Shown: in pieces, positions 1 to 9,371 of the stretch
Layout of the letters: each line of letters begins with the position of its first letter
Position numbering within the stretch: the stretch's first letter is position 1
Assembly: GCA_965240325.2 (NCBI GenBank)
Contig: OZ251225.1
Span: forward strand, 2,542,001 to 2,606,000
Direction: 5' to 3'
DNA: 64,000 nt
Source: Rebecca billardiae RCC1528
Taxonomy: Eukaryota > Haptophyta
The notes under the pieces: model-generated
Database searches by the model: none
The model's input: only the letters and a program-made list of their open reading frames with translations
What the model was told of the DNA's origin: nothing
Translations under genes and position numbers: made by a program

Positions 1-109
1 CCTTGCCGTGCCAGCTGCAGGACACCGGCCCGCGTTCGCGAAGGCGCGCGACACGGGCGGACTCGTTCGGACTCGGACGCCCGCCGCCTCGCGGCGCGTA
101 GCGAGAGAG

Positions 110-1547
110 ATGACCAGACTGCTCGCGCTCGTGTTGCTGCTGTGCGCGGCGCGGGCGCGCGCTTGGAGGGCATCGTCCGTGCCCTCCCGGTCCATGGCCA
201 TCAGCCGGCACGCCGAAGCGCGCCGGCACCTCGTTGCGGCCACACCGGCGCCAGGCACGAGCCCGCGCACGCTCTCAGATGTTGAGCACGCCTTCTTCGA
301 GCGCTACGCAAAGCCGCTGTACCCGCCGTACTCGACGATGGTGGACGAGATCCTCAGCAGCCTCGCGCTCACGCTGTGCGACTCGCGCTTCGAGTACTCC
401 AAACTCTTCGCGCTCGGGCTGAGCACGCTCATGCGCCAGGCGCTCGTTATCCCGCCGACGCTCATCGCCGGCGCGCCGGTGCGCGAGCCAAACATCGAGC
501 TCGCGGAGGCGGTGTGCGAGGCGCTCGAGCTGAAGCGCGCGCAGATAGAGGAGGATGCCAAATGTGCGCGCCGCGCGCGCCGAGCGGCCGCCCAGCGCGC
601 CTGCGGGCGCCGCCGTGCCACGCGCGGCTCACACGCGACGCGCGCTGCGCGCTGTCGCGCGACGCGCACCTCGCGCGCGCACGCAGCCGTGCGCAACTGG
701 GCATCGGGCATGACGGAATCGCAGATCCTCGAGGTCATGCGCGCCAGCGACGCGGAAGTCGACGCGGCCTCGACGGCCGACGCCGAAGCAGCCGACGCGA
801 GTGCCCCCGAGCCTGCCGCCGACGCGCCCGCCCCCGCGGCTGCCACCCCGGGGCCACGGCCCCTTGGCCGGCTACGCTCGCTGTTCGGTGGCGGGCACGG
901 CGGCGAGATCGCGCGCGAGCTGCGCGGGCTGGCGCAGGCGAAGTACCCCTTCTACCACCGCTGCATCGGCCTCGGCCTCTTCGCGCTGATGGAGCAGTGC
1001 GACGCGTCCCCCAGGCTCGCGGCCGTGAGCCGCTGGGCGACCGCACTCGGCGTCAAGGAGTCGAAGCTTCGCAAAGACTACGAGTGGCAGTTCGACGCGC
1101 TCGAGCGCATCCTGGAGACGGAGGAGCGCCGGCTGGTGCGCGCGGCGCGCTGCCGGCCCGCCCCGCCCGCGCGCGCTCCTCGCGCGCCCACGCGCCGCGC
1201 GCCGTGCCGCGCCGCCGCGCGCGGACGGCGCTCACGAGACGAGTTGCGGGGCCGCGCCGCTGCACGCACGCGCGCGCGGCGCCTTGGCCGCGCGGCCGCA
1301 GGAGGAGGACGTCCGCAAGCTGCAGAAGCGCGCCGACGCGCTCCTGCACGAGGCGGAGGCGGCTCGGCGCGCGGCGGACGAGGCCGAGGGCATCGCGCCG
1401 CCGCCCCCGCCTGCCGCACCGCCCCAGCCCACGCCCGAGACGGCCGAGCAGGCTGCGGCAGCGGCTGAGCTCGGCCAGGCGCTGGCTGATGTCGAGGGCC
1501 TGGGCGAGCCGGGCGCGGACAAGCCGGGGAGTGGCGCGCAGGACTGA
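110..1547 (+). CDS. THF1: THF1/Psp29 thylakoid formation protein, plastid-targeted, 3 exons
   Basis: Psp29/THF1 family protein, needed for thylakoid and photosystem II biogenesis in plastids. The family hallmark is in exon 1: LSDVEHAFFERYAKPLYPPY and STMVDEILSS, followed by FALGLSTLMRQAL. Exon 2 has YPFYHRCIGLGLFALME and a helical segment around KDYEWQFDALERILE. The exons are 110-563, 687-1135 and 1302-1547. Introns of 123 and 166 nt have GTGCGCG-type donors and CAG acceptors, and splicing restores one frame of 381 residues. I chose the ATG at 110 because it opens directly with a hydrophobic signal core (LLALVLLLCAARARAW) followed by a basic stretch, i.e. a bipartite leader for a complex plastid. 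An in-frame GTG at 8 was rejected. The last exon is a charged coiled coil, then a Pro/Ala-rich tail, longer than in cyanobacterial homologues. Family assignment is strong; splice sites are inferred from frame and consensus. Confidence 0.85.
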
Positions 1548-2865
1548 GGCGGGGGGTGGCTCGCCGCCCTCGCGCCCTGCACCGGCACGTCGCGCACACG
1601 AGCACCCGCGGCTGGCGTCGAGGCGTGGCCCAGCGGTGCCGCCCTGTGTCTCCGAACTCGCCCCGCCTTGTCGCGGCGCAACGTGGACCTCGTTGCAACA
1701 ATGCCACTGGGCCCGCGCTGGAATCACGGCGGACAGTCGCGCGGACCGCCCGCCGCCGTGACGCGGCAACACGGCCCTCCCCGTCGTGCGAACGAGCCAG
1801 CAGCAGGGGCGGCGAAGGCATCCGACAGCGATGAGCGACGTGTACGCTAGGCGCCACGTGACGTCACTTCATCGTCCTGCAATCTGCGCAGCCACTCAGT
1901 GGCCCGTGCCGTGGCGTTGCCGCCCCCGACCCCCGGCCCGGCCCCGAGCAGGAGTGAGCCGAGGAGCCGGAGCCTGCCTGAGTGCACGCCTGAGGCCCGA
2001 GCCCGAGGCCGAGAATAAAAGTGACTCGCGAGCAGACTCTGAAGTCATCCAGGCTGCATTCTGCAACTCTCCCGGACCCGGCGGTCCCGGCCTCGGTCTC
2101 GGAGGCGGCCAGTCGGCAACGGTGCCAACGGCCACGGGCCGGGCCGCGGTCGGCGGTAAATTACGGGCCGCCGCCGCACGGCGCGGGCCGCGCGTTGGCA
2201 GCGCATCCCGGCTACTCCGCCGCCCGCGCGTCAGCGTGTCTATTATTACTATACTGTCTGCGTGACACTGACAGTCACTCTTAGTCCGTGACACTGACAG
2301 TCACAGTGATGAGTGAGTGAGTGAGACGTCTGTGCCGACTGAGAGACTCACTCAAGCTCTGCACTCACCCGGCGGCGGGTCCCGGCACAGTTACGGCCGT
2401 GTTAATAATACTATTTATTATAATAAATACTAGGACCATTAACTACCACGGCCGCAGGACGGCAGGTACAGCGACGTCTCCTGACTAAGCTGCAATCGGA
2501 TTCATCCGAGCATTTCGGGTCATGGTAGTCGGCGCGTGACGACAGACAGACCGGCGGACGATGATCATGATGCGGTGATGATCAATGAACTACAGCGTCG
2601 ACAAAGCCGACTGCCCGACAGGCGACGACGGGCACGACGGCGTGCACCGTGATCCGTGTGCGCAGCGCTGCGCGGCAGCGCACTCGCGTCATTAACGGTT
2701 GGCGGGGAAAAACAAATCGGACCGCATTGAGATATTCGAATTACCGCCGGAAAGGCGGCGCGCGCAAGCCGTGGCGTCCGTGGGCTGCCTCGTCGGCGGC
2801 GCGCAAGGCAAGCCCTGGACTCCGCGTTTGAGCACAACCGCATCCGCGGAGGGCCCGCGGCGGCG
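1548..2865. other. Intergenic, no gene seen
   Basis: No convincing coding signal on either strand. The centre is AT-rich (about 2400-2440), and the stretch holds a 17-bp direct repeat described separately. It separates THF1 from the NIPA-like gene, both on the plus strand, so it should hold the THF1 3' end and the promoter of the next gene. Confidence 0.6.
2262..2304. repeat. 17-bp direct repeat, two copies
   Basis: GTGACACTGACAGTCAC occurs at 2262-2278 and again at 2288-2304. Each copy is itself nearly palindromic (GTGAC...GTCAC). It is followed by a short GTGA/GAGT tract. Confidence 0.8.
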
Positions 2866-3966
2866 ATGGTGCGACACATGACAGCGATGGGCGCTGCCGT
2901 CGCGCTGGTCGGCGTTGTACTCACCGTGCTCGGGCTCAACTGGATGAAGCACGTCGGCGACGGCGAGTCGCGGCCATGGCGCCTCGGGCACCGCAAGGCC
3001 GCACTCTGGTTCCTCTCGTTCTGCGCGTGGGGCGTGGGGCAGCTGCTGCAGGTCGTCGGGCTGTGGCTCGCGCCGGAGTCGGTGGTCGCGACGGTCGCGA
3101 ACTGCGCGACCGTGCTGAACGCCCTCATCGCGAGCCGCCTCTTCGGCGAGCGCTTTTCCATCCTCCCGCCTTCGGGCCGTGGTCCGTGCTCGTGCCTGTG
3201 CGGCTGGGATCTCCTGTCCGTGATCATGCTGACCGGCGGAGCATGCCTGGTCGTGGTGTGCGCGCCGGTGCTTCACGAGGCGTCGTACACGGCCGCGCAG
3301 GTCGTGCGCATCCTGCTCGGCCGCCCGTTCCTCGTCACGCTCGCGATCACGCTTGCAGCAGGCGCGGGCGGCAGCGCTCGCATAGCGGCAGACAAGGGCA
3401 CGCCTGAGGGCAAAACGACACCCAACGACCCGGCGCTCGGCCTGGCCTACGGCGCAGTGGCCGGCGTGACTGGCTCGCTCTCATTCACCGCCACCAAGCT
3501 GTGGCTCCTCCTCGCCAGCGCCGCCCTCGGCGGCAGCGGCAGCGCGAGCGCGTGGCGCCACCCGGTCGCGTGGGTGTGCCTCGCCTCCTCCGCGCTCACC
3601 ACCTTCGCCAACATGGTGGCGCTCTTCGCCGGGATGGCGTCGCAGGAGGCGCTGGTGGTGATCCCGACGTACTACATCGCGCAGACGGTACTCACCGCGC
3701 TGCAGGAGCTCGCGCTCTTCTCGCTGTACCCCGAGCTGCTCGCTGAGCCGCTTGAGTTTGCCGGCTTCAGCGCTGGCATAGCCCTGTGCGTGTGGGGTGT
3801 CGCGTCGTCCGGCCAGCGGCCACGGTCTGACGCGCCTGAAGGGCGCGGGCTGCTGCGCGTAAGCGTGTTTGGCCCATGGCGTGGGCTGCAGGAGCCGCTC
3901 TCCACGCCGCATGACGGCGCTGTGGACCAGCCAAGGAGGGCTGGCGGTGACATCACACAAGCCTAA
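2866..3966 (+). CDS. NIPA-like DMT-superfamily membrane transporter
   Basis: Polytopic membrane protein of 366 residues with about nine hydrophobic segments. It resembles the NIPA/DMT superfamily (Mg2+ or metabolite transport in animals and plants). The first segment (AAVALVGVVLTVLGLNWMK), followed by HRKAALWFLSFCAWGVGQLLQ and then LAPESVVATVANCATVLNAL, matches the tandem helix layout of NIPA proteins, where an early loop is followed by the LAP and NA motifs. Later helices include LVVIPTYYIAQTVLTALQEL. The start is an ATG at 2866, just after a GC-rich leader; an alternative ATG lies five codons downstream. The C-terminal 45 residues are hydrophilic. Substrate cannot be read from the sequence. 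It appears to be a single exon. Confidence 0.65.
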   Translation: MVRHMTAMGAAVALVGVVLTVLGLNWMKHVGDGESRPWRLGHRKAALWFLSFCAWGVGQLLQVVGLWLAPESVVATVANCATVLNALIASRLFGERFSILPPSGRGPCSCLCGWDLLSVIMLTGGACLVVVCAPVLHEASYTAAQVVRILLGRPFLVTLAITLAAGAGGSARIAADKGTPEGKTTPNDPALGLAYGAVAGVTGSLSFTATKLWLLLASAALGGSGSASAWRHPVAWVCLASSALTTFANMVALFAGMASQEALVVIPTYYIAQTVLTALQELALFSLYPELLAEPLEFAGFSAGIALCVWGVASSGQRPRSDAPEGRGLLRVSVFGPWRGLQEPLSTPHDGAVDQPRRAGGDITQA

Positions 3967-5137
3967 CTTGTCGTGCGACGCTGCACAAGCAGCCAGGTTG
4001 GCCAGCCAGGACTTTGGGCGCCTGCGAGCCGGCCGGAGGTGGCCGGTGGGTGACTGGGGGACGCCTGGGCGGGGTGTGCCGTGTGGGCACGCGGAACAGC
4101 CAAACACGGATGCTGGTGCGGGCAGATCGTGCGCCGCGGGGGCGATGTGCTCAACGGTTTATTTACGTTATTCTGCTGCGCTGCGTCAGCACTGCGCTGC
4201 GGGCGCTGCGGCTGGCAGCTAGTATAGACTAGTTATGAGCTATACAAAGCTCAGATGCTCGTAAGTCGTCGGGTCACGTTCAGCTGTGTCACTCATCAGG
4301 CACTCTCACTCACGCCCACGGCTCCGCGACCCGCGCGCCGTGAGCGGTGCCAGGCGGAGTCAATTCCGCGCTAGACGAGCCTACGGACCGAGCGAGTCAC
4401 AACACACTACCAAAAAAAAACACGGGCACGGGCACGCAGCCCGCCCAACCGTGCCAGGTGGACGGTGCCGGTGGGCAGTCACGACTGGCACGAGTCACGA
4501 GTGCGGACTGCCGCTGCGGTCAGCGGTGGCGCAGCGGGCCTGCCGTGGGCCGCGTGGCACTCGTGGCAGCCGAGCCCGTGAAAGCCTGCGCCTGCAACGA
4601 GTGCGAACTCAGCACGAGAGTGCCCGGCCCGGCGGCCCCGCTGACAAGTTACGACGGAGTGCGGGTGGCACGGGGTCTGCCGGTCTGTCGGGGTCTCACG
4701 GTGCCGCCGAGCCGTTGTCCTTGACGGTACCGGGTTAGGAAGGAGTACCGTGCCAACGGTGAGTGCAGCTCGGCTCAGTGCCAATTTGCGTCCGCAGGCC
4801 GCTGTGCGGTCAGCCGCGCTGGCAACGACTCATCCGGGATATCATTAATGCGCGCATGGCCATGCTAACTACGACGGTGCCATCAATAATATATATTCGC
4901 GATCGTTGTCGTTGGCACTATTTGAAATCACGGCGCGGTACGTTGTCGAATAACAGCTAGGCGACGACTGCTGTGAATGAAGTGCTCTGCGGTCGACGTC
5001 GGTCGTAGCACTCCTGGGGCCTGGCAGTGAGTCCTGCCGGTCCGACTCTGACAAGTCTGAGCCCAGCCTGCCGCGCTCTTAGCAATGACTTGCTGCAGCT
5101 GGCTGCTAGTCGACTGGGTCGTCCACCAGCCGCGTCG
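3967..5137. other. Intergenic, no gene seen
   Basis: Lies between the 3' ends of the NIPA-like gene (+) and the channel gene (-), so it should hold two converging 3' regions. Open frames here have no recognisable domain and unlike composition. There is one A9 run near 4412 and an AT-rich patch at 4880-4930. Confidence 0.55.
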
Positions 5138-7639
5138 TCAGCGCCGCGCGAAGCTGTCCGACGTCTGGCTCGCGCGCACCTCGGCCACTTCGGTGCGGAG
5201 CAGGCGCATCTCCTCGAGCAGCTCGCGCAGCATCGACGCGTTCACAGACTGAGAGTCCTCCCGCTCCGGGCTGAGCGGACGGGCCGCGCCGGCCGAGGGG
5301 TTCGCCGGCGCCGTGGGGATAGGCATGGCGAGTTGGAAGCCCTTGGGGAGGTCGTCGTCCGAGTCGGCGCCGTTGGCCTTGCCCGGGCTGCCAGATCGCG
5401 CGCTCTCCCCCGAGGGCGCGGGCGCGGCGCCGGTCGGGTGCACGCGCACGTGCGCTCCGTCCGGCCCGTCCAGCAGCTCGCTGCTTGCGCGCAGCGAGAG
5501 CGACGCGCCGCGCAGCTCGGCCTTGGTCTCGGTCGGCGAGACCGAGGCGGGGCGGATGATGGACGCGGAGCTGCGGTTGGCGGGCAACTTCGAGCCGCCG
5601 CCGTCCATCGAGCGCGGCGAGACCATCGCCGCGCGCATGCGCCCGGCGAGGTGCTCGCTCTCCGCCGCCTCGACGGCCATGCGCGCCGCGCGCCGAGCGG
5701 CGGCGTCCGCGAGCAGGTGCGCTCGCTTGCGCTCCTCCTGCGGCCTGCGCTTGGCGCGCTCCGCGTCGGTCGCGAGCAGCTTATGCGCCTGCTCCGTCAG
5801 CGCGAGCTCAAGCTCGGGCGCCAGGCGCACCAGCGCGGCCACCGACGGGCGGCGCAGCTCGTACAGCTGCACGTTGGTGTACGCGATCACCGACGCCGAG
5901 CGGCGCGCATCCTCGACCACGAGCGAGATCTCGCCAAAGTAGTCGCCGCGGTGCAGCAGGTTGATGAGCGAGGGCGGCGAGTCGGCGGTGACGACGGCGA
6001 CGGTGCCGGAGTGCACGAAGAACATGCCGCTGCCCACCGTGCCTGCCGCCACGATCGTCTCCCCCGCGCAGTGCAGCGAGAGGTGGAGCGCGTTCAGCAG
6101 CTGCTGCACGATCGCGCCGTCGAGCGCGGCGAACATGGGCACTTCGCTCAGCATGTTGCCGAGCAGGAAGGACTGCACGTCTGTGCGCAGCTGCGGCGGG
6201 AGCTCGGCGAGGACGGAGTGCACGTCGAAGCCCTGACTCACCTCCCACTCGAGCTGCACGTGGTTGTGCACGCGCAGCCGCAGCGCGGGCGGCAGACCCG
6301 AGAAGCGCAGGAACGCGTCGAAGCGCGCCTGCTTGGCCGCGTGCGCCTTGCGGTGCACGTCCAGCCCGTCGATCAGCGTGGTGATCGTGCCGAAGAGCAC
6401 GCTCTGCAGCACGGCAAAGAGCACGAAGCAGATGGTCGCGTACACGCGCTCGTCCGCGCTCACGGGCACCAGGTCGCCGTACCCCACCGTCGTCGCCGTC
6501 GTCGCCGCCCAGTAGAGCGACGCTAGGTACGCCTCCGCCATCGGCGCGCTCGTCAGCCCAAATTCGCCGATCCACGAGCTCGAGTCGTAGCCCGGCGCGG
6601 CGTCGGCGGCGTCGGCGGCGGCGTGGCCGCGGAGCGAGCCAACGAGCCAGAAGAAGCAGCCCAGCGTGTGGATCATCCCCGCGTAGCACCAGAACAGCGG
6701 CACGACGCGCCGAATCCGCCCGAGCGCGCCGCCGGGCGCGCGGCCGCCGCTGAGCCCCTCTCGTGCCTCCGAGGACGCGCCGCGGAACATGCGCGAGCAG
6801 CGCAGCACCTTTGCGAGCCCCAGCAGCTTGAGCGCGGGGAGCATGTCGCCCGAGTACCGCATGACCAGCACCGTCGGCGGGCCGATCGCGAGCACGTCCA
6901 CCGCGAGCCACGAGCGCGCGTACCGCGCGAGCACGTGGGCGGGCCGGCTCTCGAGCAGCCAGTGCGCCTGCGTGTCGGCGACGTCCATCTCGACGGGGCT
7001 GACCGCCGCCGAGCGCGCCGGCAGGTGCAGGTAGACCGCCGTCATGCACCACACGAAGATGTCCAGCAGCCACAGCACGTCGAGGAGCAGGCCGACCGAG
7101 GCGAGGTTGGTGCGCGTGTGCGGCAGGGCCGTGTGCACAAACGCAATCTCGAGCGGCACAAAGAAGACGCCAAAGGCGGTCACGGCCGCCATGAGCCTGT
7201 CCCAGAGCAGGCGCAGCTCCGAGTCGGGGTGGAGGAGCTTCCCCGAGGTGAGCTCGTCCGAGAGCGCCGCGAGCCGCATGAACTGCTGCGGCGACTTTTG
7301 CAGCTGCTCGATCTCGTCGATCACCTTGGGCGCGAGCAACGTCATCGCCGAGTACCGGCGGCGGGAGCTGCCCGAGATTTTGCGGCGGCGGGAGGCGGGG
7401 AGGGTCGACATGCGCCGAAGGATGCCGGGCGGGCGCGGCCGCGGCCCGGTGCCGCCCCGCTCGCCCAGGCCGCCGCTGGGCATGGCGTTTGGCGGCATAG
7501 GGGGTGACGCCCGGCCCGGGCGCGCGGCCGGGCGGCTTTGTGTGGACGACACCCTCGCTGTGGAGGTTCTTGGCTTCTTGCGGGCTCGAGGAGTCGAGGG
7601 GGCCGGCCTCGGCCGCCCGAACGCCCGAACGCGTAACAT
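5138..7639 (-). CDS. Cyclic-nucleotide-gated / voltage-gated K+ channel (CNG/HCN/EAG type)
   Basis: Six-TM channel of 833 residues with a C-terminal cyclic-nucleotide-binding domain. Residues 1-110 are basic and Pro/Ser-rich. TM segments run from about 150 to 430. The pore filter TVGYGD is at 384-389, diagnostic of K+ selectivity. A C-linker follows, then a cNMP-binding domain at about 500-610 with GDYFGEISLV and a downstream RRSASV, the phosphate-binding cassette. The tail is long and disordered and ends in a short coiled coil (LLEEMRLLRTEV). The putative S4 (MLPALKLLGLAKVLRCSRMF) has few, irregularly spaced basic residues, so voltage sensing may be weak. The first ATG is at 7639; an in-frame GTG lies just before it. 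Likely plasma membrane or ciliary. Transcribed divergently from the NAD(P)-binding gene. Confidence 0.85.
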   Translation of the reverse strand: MLRVRAFGRPRPAPSTPRARKKPRTSTARVSSTQSRPAARPGRASPPMPPNAMPSGGLGERGGTGPRPRPPGILRRMSTLPASRRRKISGSSRRRYSAMTLLAPKVIDEIEQLQKSPQQFMRLAALSDELTSGKLLHPDSELRLLWDRLMAAVTAFGVFFVPLEIAFVHTALPHTRTNLASVGLLLDVLWLLDIFVWCMTAVYLHLPARSAAVSPVEMDVADTQAHWLLESRPAHVLARYARSWLAVDVLAIGPPTVLVMRYSGDMLPALKLLGLAKVLRCSRMFRGASSEAREGLSGGRAPGGALGRIRRVVPLFWCYAGMIHTLGCFFWLVGSLRGHAAADAADAAPGYDSSSWIGEFGLTSAPMAEAYLASLYWAATTATTVGYGDLVPVSADERVYATICFVLFAVLQSVLFGTITTLIDGLDVHRKAHAAKQARFDAFLRFSGLPPALRLRVHNHVQLEWEVSQGFDVHSVLAELPPQLRTDVQSFLLGNMLSEVPMFAALDGAIVQQLLNALHLSLHCAGETIVAAGTVGSGMFFVHSGTVAVVTADSPPSLINLLHRGDYFGEISLVVEDARRSASVIAYTNVQLYELRRPSVAALVRLAPELELALTEQAHKLLATDAERAKRRPQEERKRAHLLADAAARRAARMAVEAAESEHLAGRMRAAMVSPRSMDGGGSKLPANRSSASIIRPASVSPTETKAELRGASLSLRASSELLDGPDGAHVRVHPTGAAPAPSGESARSGSPGKANGADSDDDLPKGFQLAMPIPTAPANPSAGAARPLSPEREDSQSVNASMLRELLEEMRLLRTEVAEVRASQTSDSFARR

Positions 7640-7780
7640 CACACCCCCATTGAACTTGGGTTACTAGTGAGCAGTAGTGGTAGTAAAGTACAGTGCGGTT
7701 GCGAGTGTGATACGACGACTATGCGAGTTACCCACGAACATATGGCGGTTACGATTTCTGTACTCCTCGTTCATTCATAG
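7640..7780. promoter_or_regulatory. Short divergent intergenic region (probable shared promoter)
   Basis: Only 141 bp separate the ATG of the channel gene (-) from the first ATG of the Rossmann-fold gene (+), or 204 bp if the latter starts at 7844. Less GC-rich than the flanking genes. Function as a bidirectional promoter is inferred from geometry only; no named motif was recognised. Confidence 0.45.
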
Positions 7781-8578
7781 ATGATCATACGGTCAACGGG
7801 AGCTGCAAACCCCTGGGTGGGCGAGAACGCCCCCGACGACACGATGAAGTCGAAGACGATCGCGGTGGTGTTCGGTACGCTCGGTGGCATGAGCGACGTG
7901 GGGAAGTTCGCGCTGCAGCGCGCGAGGTCGCTCGGCTTGGACGTGCGCGCTGTCACCCTCTACGACGGCCGCACGCAGCAGGCTGGAGGTTTCGAGGTGG
8001 CGAACGTGAAGGACGAGCAGCTCCGAGCGCAGCTGAGCGAGGCCCTGCTCGCCACCCCAGTAACCCAGCTGAATATCGCATCGGAAGAGGCGCAGGGCGT
8101 CATTCAGGAGGCGCTTTCCGGTGCGGATGCCGTCATTGCAAGCTTTGGTTCGCGCCAATCTGAGCTGCCTTGCTACCTGGGGCTCGGCATCCGCAAGGTT
8201 GTCGCAGCGATGAAGGCAGAGAGCGTCGAACGCCTTGTGTGCCTGTCGTCGTTTGGCATCGGTGACGACTTTATGCCCATCTCGCCCATCAAGCTTCTGT
8301 GGGGCACCATGCTGCGCGTTGGAATGCGAAGGACCAAGGCGGACCTCGAGGAGATGGAGGCTGCCGTGATGGCGAGCTCGCTGGACTATGTGCTCGTCCG
8401 GCCAATGGCCATCCTCCCAGAAGAGCCCGTCACAGGCTCGTACGATGCCGTCTCGGATCGCGGGCAAGGACGGCTGCGATTGTCGGTTGCGAAGAGTGAT
8501 GTTGCAAAGTGCCTCGTTGACGAGGCCGTCGAGCCTACGTTTCACCGCGCTGCCATCACCGTCGGCAAGCGCCCGTGA
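7781..8578 (+). CDS. NAD(P)-binding Rossmann protein (NmrA/atypical SDR type)
   Basis: A 265-residue protein (244 if it starts at the ATG at 7844). The Rossmann opening comes right after the second methionine: KTIAVVFGTLGGMSDVGKFA. This is a shifted variant of the GxxGxxG dinucleotide loop of NAD(P)H-binding (PF13460-type) atypical short-chain dehydrogenases. ADAVIASFG, then VERLVCLSSFGIGD and LDYVLVRPMAIL follow the strand order of that family. The YxxxK catalytic pair of classical SDRs is not evident, so it may be a regulator or epimerase-like enzyme rather than a dehydrogenase. No transit peptide is obvious in the extra N-terminal 21 residues. Single exon. Substrate unknown. Confidence 0.7.
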   Translation: MIIRSTGAANPWVGENAPDDTMKSKTIAVVFGTLGGMSDVGKFALQRARSLGLDVRAVTLYDGRTQQAGGFEVANVKDEQLRAQLSEALLATPVTQLNIASEEAQGVIQEALSGADAVIASFGSRQSELPCYLGLGIRKVVAAMKAESVERLVCLSSFGIGDDFMPISPIKLLWGTMLRVGMRRTKADLEEMEAAVMASSLDYVLVRPMAILPEEPVTGSYDAVSDRGQGRLRLSVAKSDVAKCLVDEAVEPTFHRAAITVGKRP

Positions 8579-9371
8579 CTAAGCTATGCCTATGAGTATA
8601 TGACTATGATCGTGCGGCCTTCTGAATCGGTGGGCCCATCTGGACTGGCGGCCCGTGTGACTCCGAAGCCTCACTGAGTGACTCTCCGAAGACCGCTTCG
8701 GAGTCGATCAAAAACGCAACACCGCCGTACTCGCTAGCTACTGCCCGGCAGCAGCAGGCAGCCGGTTCGGCCCGCGGACGGTCACTGGGCAGCAGAACGT
8801 GATGCACCGTCTGCCAGTGCGGGGGCCCGCGGAGAGTGCCGACGACACTGTCACTGACCGTCCGTGGGCGACTGGGCGTGTGTAACCCGCCGGTGCGGTT
8901 CCGCATTATCACACGGTCCGCGACTCCGAGATCCGATATACGGCTGACGGAGCTTGCCGCATAGTGTCTCAGAGTTGCCGCCTTGGCGCGCCTGGGGGCG
9001 GGCGGGGCGGCCTGGGCTGATTATTACGGCCCGATTGCGCGGCACGTCTCACGTCAGTCTCAAGTCTGTCGTCACTCGTCTGACGTCATCACGTCATTCT
9101 CCCGCACCGCCGGCGCGGTCAGCGCCGGGGTCGGGAGTGACGCCGTCCGACACTCGAGAGTAACAGCTAGTCGCAGCAGAATAATATATATCAGATAGTA
9201 AGTAGGACGAAGTGCTGCCTGCTGGCAACTTGTGAAGCAGTGATGACTAGCTGACAGTGCGGCGCTGCTGCGTTCGAAACGTAAACGACTCGTTAGTCGT
9301 TTCCAGCACGCCGAGCCCGGACCGTCATCCGTGTGCGCACGCATCAGCGGCTGCGACTGATCATCGTGCCA
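8579..9371. other. Intergenic, no gene seen
   Basis: Between the 3' ends of two converging genes. Mixed composition with many short GACT/CACT-like runs and an AT-rich patch at 9180-9200. No open frame with a recognisable domain. Confidence 0.55.

Noticed and set aside
5027-6526. Long plus-strand open frame opposite the CNG channel gene
   Set aside because: It is the antisense of a confidently identified channel; its residues are Arg/Ala/Gly-rich with no domain. Very GC-rich coding DNA opens the opposite frames.
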